Origin: Nymphaea colorata
Lineage: Eukaryota; Streptophyta; Magnoliopsida; Nymphaeales; Nymphaeaceae
NCBI RefSeq assembly: GCF_008831285.2
Contig: NC_045138.2
Span: 12,538,571 to 12,602,570 of the forward strand
DNA: 64,000 bases
Direction of reading: 5' to 3'
Position numbers and translations under genes: made by a program. Of the stretch, positions 58,484-64,000 are shown piece by piece; position 1 is the first letter of the stretch, and each line of letters starts with the position of its first letter. Below the pieces are notes generated by a model. That model ran no database searches. It saw only the letters and a program-made list of their open reading frames with translations, and was not told where the DNA came from.

Positions 58484-58903
58484 TCCTCGGATATTCACAT
58501 ATTTAGATTTGAATACCAACAAACAAAAATTATATCAGACTCCAAACTTAAAACATCATTTCACAATCCGAATCTGATCAAAATCAGATTTTTACATTCA
58601 TATCCAGATCCTAAATCTAATCAATTTTCAAAATATAAGAGCATTGGATATAGGATATTTATTTAATATTAAATTTGATCCAAACTGAATCTGAAGGATA
58701 TTTATTTAGTACTAAGTCAGATCCAAATTGAATTAGAGTCTGAATCCAAATCCAAATTTGATCAGATATTCATACATATCTGAATCCAAATCCATTTGAA
58801 TGTCATTTCTTAAATCCAAATCTGATCTAATTTCTTAATCGGATATTAAAATTTGAACTTTTCCAAACAGTTCAGCATTCAAATAAGATATATTGACCCT
58901 CTA
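58484..58903. mobile_element. hAT-family MITE, 5'-truncated copy
   Basis: Related to the element at 61735-62186. It shares cggatattca-atatt-aga, gatccaaat/tccgaat-rich text, and the 3' end ttcaaataaaatatattgac (with one mismatch), then a damaged terminus (cctcta). The left end is missing. It starts about 375 bp downstream of the LEA stop codon, so it may contribute to the 3' flank. Confidence 0.65.
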
Positions 58904-59565
58904 GGTTTAGGGAAGAGAGTTAGCATCTAATTATCTAACTTGAGAATATTGAGTAGACACGGGTACTTCCCCACTGTAGTCAGTATTGTGGCAGGCAAGG
59001 CTGAAACTCAAGCAGGAAGTGTGGCAGTGTGGGAAGTGTGTGGGCAATTTCCCACACAGTTACAGAAAAATGCTTATTGATACTTGAGAGTAATTTTTCT
59101 CATTTAAATATTGACGCCCCTTAAAAGTTAAAAATCGTATAACTCATGCCCTTAACCCGAATATTCTAACTCCACTCCTGAACCCAAATAATCTGCTCAG
59201 CATTTTTCTCTAAATCGGATGCTGAAACTCAAATTAAAACAAGTAGGCAAGTTTGAGACGAAATTGTTGTCTTGTACTTCATTATTATCATTTTGTCCTA
59301 GCTCTATGATAAGCCGATGGTCTTTATATCTCCTGCATACTTGGACCCTGCTTACATTCTCATACAACACATATTTTAATGAAATTATTACAGTTGAGAT
59401 ATAAAGAGCTGAATGAGCAAGGGAATTATTATTTATACGCAAAATTTTGGAATTTCACACACAGACCCTTTGGGAAAGGATGTAAAAACAAAAAAAATAA
59501 TCGCCTTGGCTTCTGAAAGTGCAGAAGAAAATGAGGAGATTGGACCTCTTACTGATACAAGATTT

Positions 59566-59601
59566 GGTTGTTCCTAACTAACGCTTTTGTTAGGGACAAC
59601 C
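59566..59601. repeat. Short near-perfect palindrome
   Basis: Arms of 13 bp (ggttgttcctaac and gttagggacaacc) pair at 12 of 13 positions around a 10-bp loop. Too short for a microRNA precursor as it stands. It may be the relic of a small foldback element. Confidence 0.6.
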
Positions 59602-60082
59602 AGAGCAAGGTTTAAGTTATGCCCATACGTTTCTAAAATTATTAGTAAGTATTATCGTACGATGCATTAAAGAAAGAAAACAAACATGACATGGATTTCG
59701 AGAAAAAAATATAGTAAAAAAATGATGGATGAGAACTAATTTTTTGAAATGAAATGAATAAAAACCTAAGTTGACCTTCAAGGTTTTAAAACAAGCGTAT
59801 TTTGAGGAACCTTTTTTGTCATTAGGCACATGATTTATGAGCTATGTGATGCATGATTTTGAAAAACAGTTTAAAAATCGAGTAGGAAATAGACATTGAA
59901 AATGGAGCTTTTTGAGTTACCCAACAGATTACAATAAAAAATCCGTGAAAGAGCCCAAAGGGTTAGGCTGCTCTGACATCAGTAGTGGTATTTGCACTTG
60001 CTTTCCTTCAATGTAAACCTAAAGCTATATGATTGCATGAAAGCAGAAACTATATTAAACACATTTGTTAGTGAACATTGAT

Positions 60083-60260
60083 TTGATTACAAACATATAA
60101 CTTTTTTTTTATATGTAAATATTATATTGATGTTATTCATTATTTATCGTGTTAAACACATTCTTCAATGCCGATTGATTCAATTGATTGAATTACAAAT
60201 ATATAACTTTGTATTGTTTATGTAATTGTTATGCTAATGTTATTCATCATTTCAATCCAA
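60083..60260. repeat. Imperfect duplication, about 110-bp period
   Basis: Units begin gattacaaacatataact and gaattacaaatatataactt and both end gttattcatnattt, with several changes. Confidence 0.6.
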
Positions 60261-61734
60261 AAAAACATATTTTATCATAAAGTTGAAATAGAGGACTAAA
60301 CTAGTCCAAAATTTCACAAAAATGGTGGCCAACATATTTTAGATGCTTCGTAAAAGGATACCCAATTGATAGAATTGGAAAATCATGCCTAAAACTTGAG
60401 ATACGGTTTCAATAAATTCTGAAAATTTTCAGGACTCAGACTGTTTTGTAAGCAGACTTCTATCAGCAAACAACTTTCTGTATTTTGGCTAAAAAGCTAA
60501 AATCAAATAAAAGTGGGTTAACTTGAAAATTGAATGACAGATGCTAGACACAAAATTGGATTACCATCAAGTGAAAGAATAATTAAAAAACACACTATGG
60601 ATCACTAGATATGATGCAAACATGTTTTGCTAAAAATTAGACCTTCCATAAAGCAGGAAGTAGAAAATTATAAAAAAATAGGCCTCAATAGAACAAATAG
60701 AAGACAGAGAAAAGAACATGACCAGACATGGAGACGCAGCCAGAGTTGTAGTTTGAAATTTAATATAGAGACATGAGAGATGCATGAAAAACGTATCCAA
60801 TTGATGAAGCAGGAAAAACATGGTTAGATCAAGAGTTATCATTCACACAAGTTTGGCTTAAAATCAAGGAATGCAGGAAACAGGAAATAAAAACAGCATA
60901 GAAATCTGTCTACTGTAAAAACGATGAGAGACGAAGGATACCGAGCAATATAATGACATTTAGTGTTTCGACAAAAAGTATAAGCTTATAAGTGGTATCC
61001 TCAGTTTAGTAGTTTAATATTGACGATTAAATGCCATCAAACAATAAAACTTGGGGCTAATTTATTGTTCACCAACCACAATAAGCATCAAACGTTGATC
61101 AACAATAATATGCTTGGATTCTGATAAATAGTAACCATCCATTGGGTTAGTTGAATTTCTTCACATGAATGACAAATATACAAGCATCTTAATTCCCAAT
61201 TAGCAAACTAATCTACGCAAGAGATGTTAAGTTGATAACTTTATTTTCAATTAATTCATTTAAAAAAATAGACAGACAAACATAAGGCAAAAATTTTTAT
61301 AATTAGAATTTGTGTTTTTTTTATATGTCCTTTATGCATACATTTAAGACACAAAGCCCAGAATATCACAAGTAGGTGGATCATAAAATTCAACCCATTT
61401 AAGTACATGATCACCACAACGCAAGTATACTTCTCTGAGCATAAAATAAGACGATTGGACATTGAAACATGAAAATGTTTTCAAACTAAAACAATGTTTA
61501 TATTTTTCACTACAACTGATATCCAAAATGAAGGTATATTCAATGAAGCAATATTTGGATCATTTTCCTCTACCAAAAGTGGTAGTCATCGTCACCTAAT
61601 TGAATACTAATTTGCAGTGCTGTGAAATACTCCCAGTTTTCCTAAAAACTGGAAGTGATGCTTGGATACTCGACAAATTCCATAGTAGCAGGGGCAGATC
61701 TAGGGGGGTCGGGGTGTGGGTGCGGGCTGGCAAG

Positions 61735-62186
61735 TAGGGATGTCAATGGATCGGATTTGGATCGGATATATCTTTAATCATATCCGTTTTTTCGGATATT
61801 CATATATTCAGATTCAAATTCGAATAAAGAAAAGTCATATATGAATCTGAATCCAAAATCTGATTTTACAATCCAAATCTGACTTTTATATTTATATCCG
61901 AACTTTAAACTGGATTTTTCTAATTTTCAAAATTTAATAGCATTAGATACAAGATATTCGTCTAAAAATGAATCTGATCCAAATCCATATCCGAATTTGG
62001 TCTGATATTTATGTATATCCAAATTCAATTGGACATTTTTGTATATCCGAATCTAATCGGATGTCATTTATTAAATCTGAATCCTATCCTATTTCTTAAT
62101 CGGATATTAAAATTTTTTTCATATCTGATTTTTTCGGATCGGAATGGTCGGATATCCGATTCAAATAAAATATATTGACATCCCTA
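61735..62186. mobile_element. hAT-family MITE with perfect 8-bp target duplication
   Basis: 452 bp. The left end tagggatgtcaatggatcgg and the inverse of the right end, TAGGGATGTCAATATATTTT, share a perfect 13-bp inverted terminus. Both flanks are ctggcaag (61727-61734 and 62187-62194). The interior is made of ATCCGAT/GGATCGGAT and ATCTGAATCC motifs in both orientations. No coding sequence. The intact duplication means a fairly late insertion. Confidence 0.93.
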
Positions 62187-62379
62187 CTGGCAAGGGCCAT
62201 GGTTCCCCTTGTGATTTGTGAAAAATAAAATTACCTATTGCAATTTATAAAAATTTCCATTTGGTGCCTTTAAAAGTTTTGAAAAACATAATTGGATCCT
62301 GCTAACAATTTTACAAGATATAATTTGGCCTCTATAGAAAAAAAAATCTTGGCTCCACTCCTGCATAGTAGGTCAGTGG

Positions 62380-62568
62380 GTGGGCCGACTGGCGCCACTA
62401 GATCTACCATCCTCCAATGAGGCCCACCAACTAAGGGGGCCTGAAGGGATACCGATCGAAGGGTTGATCACCACTTCTCTAGAAAAGATCCGCAAACAGA
62501 TGGCCAACGGCAAGCAGCAGTCAATGTATCTTTGGCTTTTAATACTTTTAATTTGTATAAATGCGTAA
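62380..62568 (+). pseudogene. Possible retroelement polyprotein tail remnant
   Basis: An open frame of 62 codons with LRGPEGIPIEGLITTSLEKI followed by RKQM. The G-P-x-T-x-S-x-x-K-I/L pattern resembles the G-P-(I/V)-T-R-S-R/L-A-K tail of gypsy polyproteins. No other domain lies nearby. Weak. Confidence 0.2.
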
Positions 62569-64000
62569 AACAGACCAAACGTCCTCCGGATTAGCAGAAA
62601 CTTGATGTATAGATAGTGAAGATATGAGAGAAAACATCAGAGAAAATTGGAGTAAAAAAGGCTTCATATACCACCATAAAATAACATGCCAAAGGTGGAT
62701 CAAAATCAGAGACGAAGTTCGTTTTAATGATGTAGAAACGAAGGTTGCACTACAAAAAAATGGAAGGTTTCTGACCTGAATCCATTGACTTTTCCATATC
62801 GGCCATTGGTACTGGTTCATAATCTAATTCTAACTCAAACTAAACAAACGCTGTATTACGATACTTCTATATCTCATGCGAAACAAAATAATAAACCTCA
62901 TTTTGCATGCAAAGTTAATCTGGCTCTACTTAATATACCAAACGAGCACACGATTATCAAAACCCTAATTTTACGTGCAAAGCATTGAACACAAATTAAA
63001 TCAACAAATAGAGAGAGAGTAAAGGATAGTGGAATAGATGAGAGGAGAGCTCGTCCAATCTCCTTGCGACCCACTCTAGAAGATTCTAGCTTGACAACGG
63101 TAATTCAATTCTAATGTTCATCAAATAAAACCTAATGCATGATTATACTTGGCTAAATTAAAGCGAACTCTAAATGATGTCTAACTGTGACCCTAGATAA
63201 TAATTGTCCTAATACCTAATGGATCATACATAGATGTGTATGCTAATTGCCTACTTTGATGCTAAAATAAAATATTAAACCCCAAATGGCCCCTAGGAGG
63301 TCGACCTCTTGAAAGACTGCTAGATAAAAATATGGGGCTTTCTCCTACAAAGTGGGAATTAACTCCTAGCAGTGAGGAACTTTTGCCTATGTCACAAGTC
63401 CCTTAAACATTTGTCTCTCAAGGCAAAACTGCACGTAATCACGTCCTATATGAAGCAAAATAATAAGAAGAAACGAAATAACAAACATGAAAGTTATATT
63501 ATGCAAAAACTAGCTAAGCTAAACCAACCAAAATCAGAGTTTTCCTGTGTCCAGAATACCATCGAAGACACAGTATTAATCCTATTTAGCTTAATTTCTG
63601 ACCAAGTGGTGTATCATTCAGCATTCTTGCATATCATAATGCTTCGAGTAAAGACAGTGGAGATGCAGATGCATGCTTGAAGATCTGGGCATTAGATATT
63701 GAAATTAAGCTATATGCACGTTAGTTGCAAATAAGCAGACTTGTAATACTGAAATGGAAAATTAAACTGAAAGAAAGAAAGGAGAAGAGGGAGACATACC
63801 AGACCTCCACGACCCATCCAGAAGACATGATTCACATTCTTCATTGGATAAACAAGAACAGAAACTAACCCAAGACACATAAAGCATATTATCCAACGCA
63901 AAAAAAATGAGAAAGTATTCCTCAAAAAGTAGAAAGAAATTATACTAACCAAACAGGGAAATAACTAAAAACAAGGAAAATGACTTCTGTATACTTGGAC
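62569..64000. other. Unassigned sequence to the window end
   Basis: No conserved motif, transposon end or RNA gene was recognised. Frames up to 102 codons (63372-63680) are Lys/Asn-rich and typical of AT-rich non-coding DNA. Confidence 0.4.

Larger units (their letters stand above)
58904..61734. other. Unassigned AT-rich region
   Basis: No gene recognised. It has a short palindrome (59566-59601) and an imperfect duplication (60083-60260). Open frames up to 81 codons show no family motif. Confidence 0.4.

Overview
This window is nuclear DNA from a flowering plant. It is AT-rich and gene-poor, with intron-bearing coding sequence, decayed class I and class II transposons and a seed-plant LEA gene. 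The sequence alone does not fix the species. Nothing bacterial, organellar or CRISPR-like was seen.

One gene looks intact: a two-exon group-4 / LEA_1 late-embryogenesis-abundant gene at 57143-58108 (124 aa), with a TATA box and an ACGTGTC element upstream. Everything else I can name is transposon sequence or broken gene fragments.

Layout. 1-5.1 kb: simple repeats, one MITE and unassigned AT-rich DNA. 5149-5601: hAT-type MITE. 5.8-6.56 kb: a GC-richer, promoter-like island with no gene behind it. About 6.7-10.4 kb: a CACTA transposon whose right terminus (10398) is clear, containing a coiled-coil coding remnant. 12.6-19.25 kb: a decayed, Ty3/gypsy-like repeat that is mostly non-coding and carries a gag remnant. 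19.66-20.2 kb and 25.56-25.8 kb: a Myb/SANT-like pseudogene split by a 5.3 kb Ty1/copia element (20273-25558, minus strand). 27097-28304: hAT element with 8-bp target duplication. 30.2-30.9 kb: DUF4283-like remnant. 31770-44063: a 12.3 kb CACTA element with TSD gtt; it holds an inverted copy of the repeat seen at 15.6-19.2 kb. 44122-44264: a USP-like exon remnant. 47435-47749: PIF/Harbinger transposase pseudogene. 48.5-49.4 kb: minus-strand copia integrase remnant. 49957-54970: forward copia, interrupted by a 2,041-bp LTR element (51812-53852, TSD caaac). 54970-56524: an opposing minus-strand copia fragment ending in its 5' LTR. 57.1-58.1 kb: LEA gene. 58484-58903 and 61735-62186: two copies of one hAT MITE family. 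The rest is unassigned AT-rich DNA.

The window is best read as layered transposon history around one stress gene. Boundaries were found by eye from terminal repeats, target-site duplications and conserved protein motifs. I found no convincing novel protein system. The most notable structures are the nested non-autonomous LTR element, the large CACTA without a recognisable transposase, the inverted pair of a poorly coding repeat, and a shared pattern of C:G-to-T:A damage at key codons.
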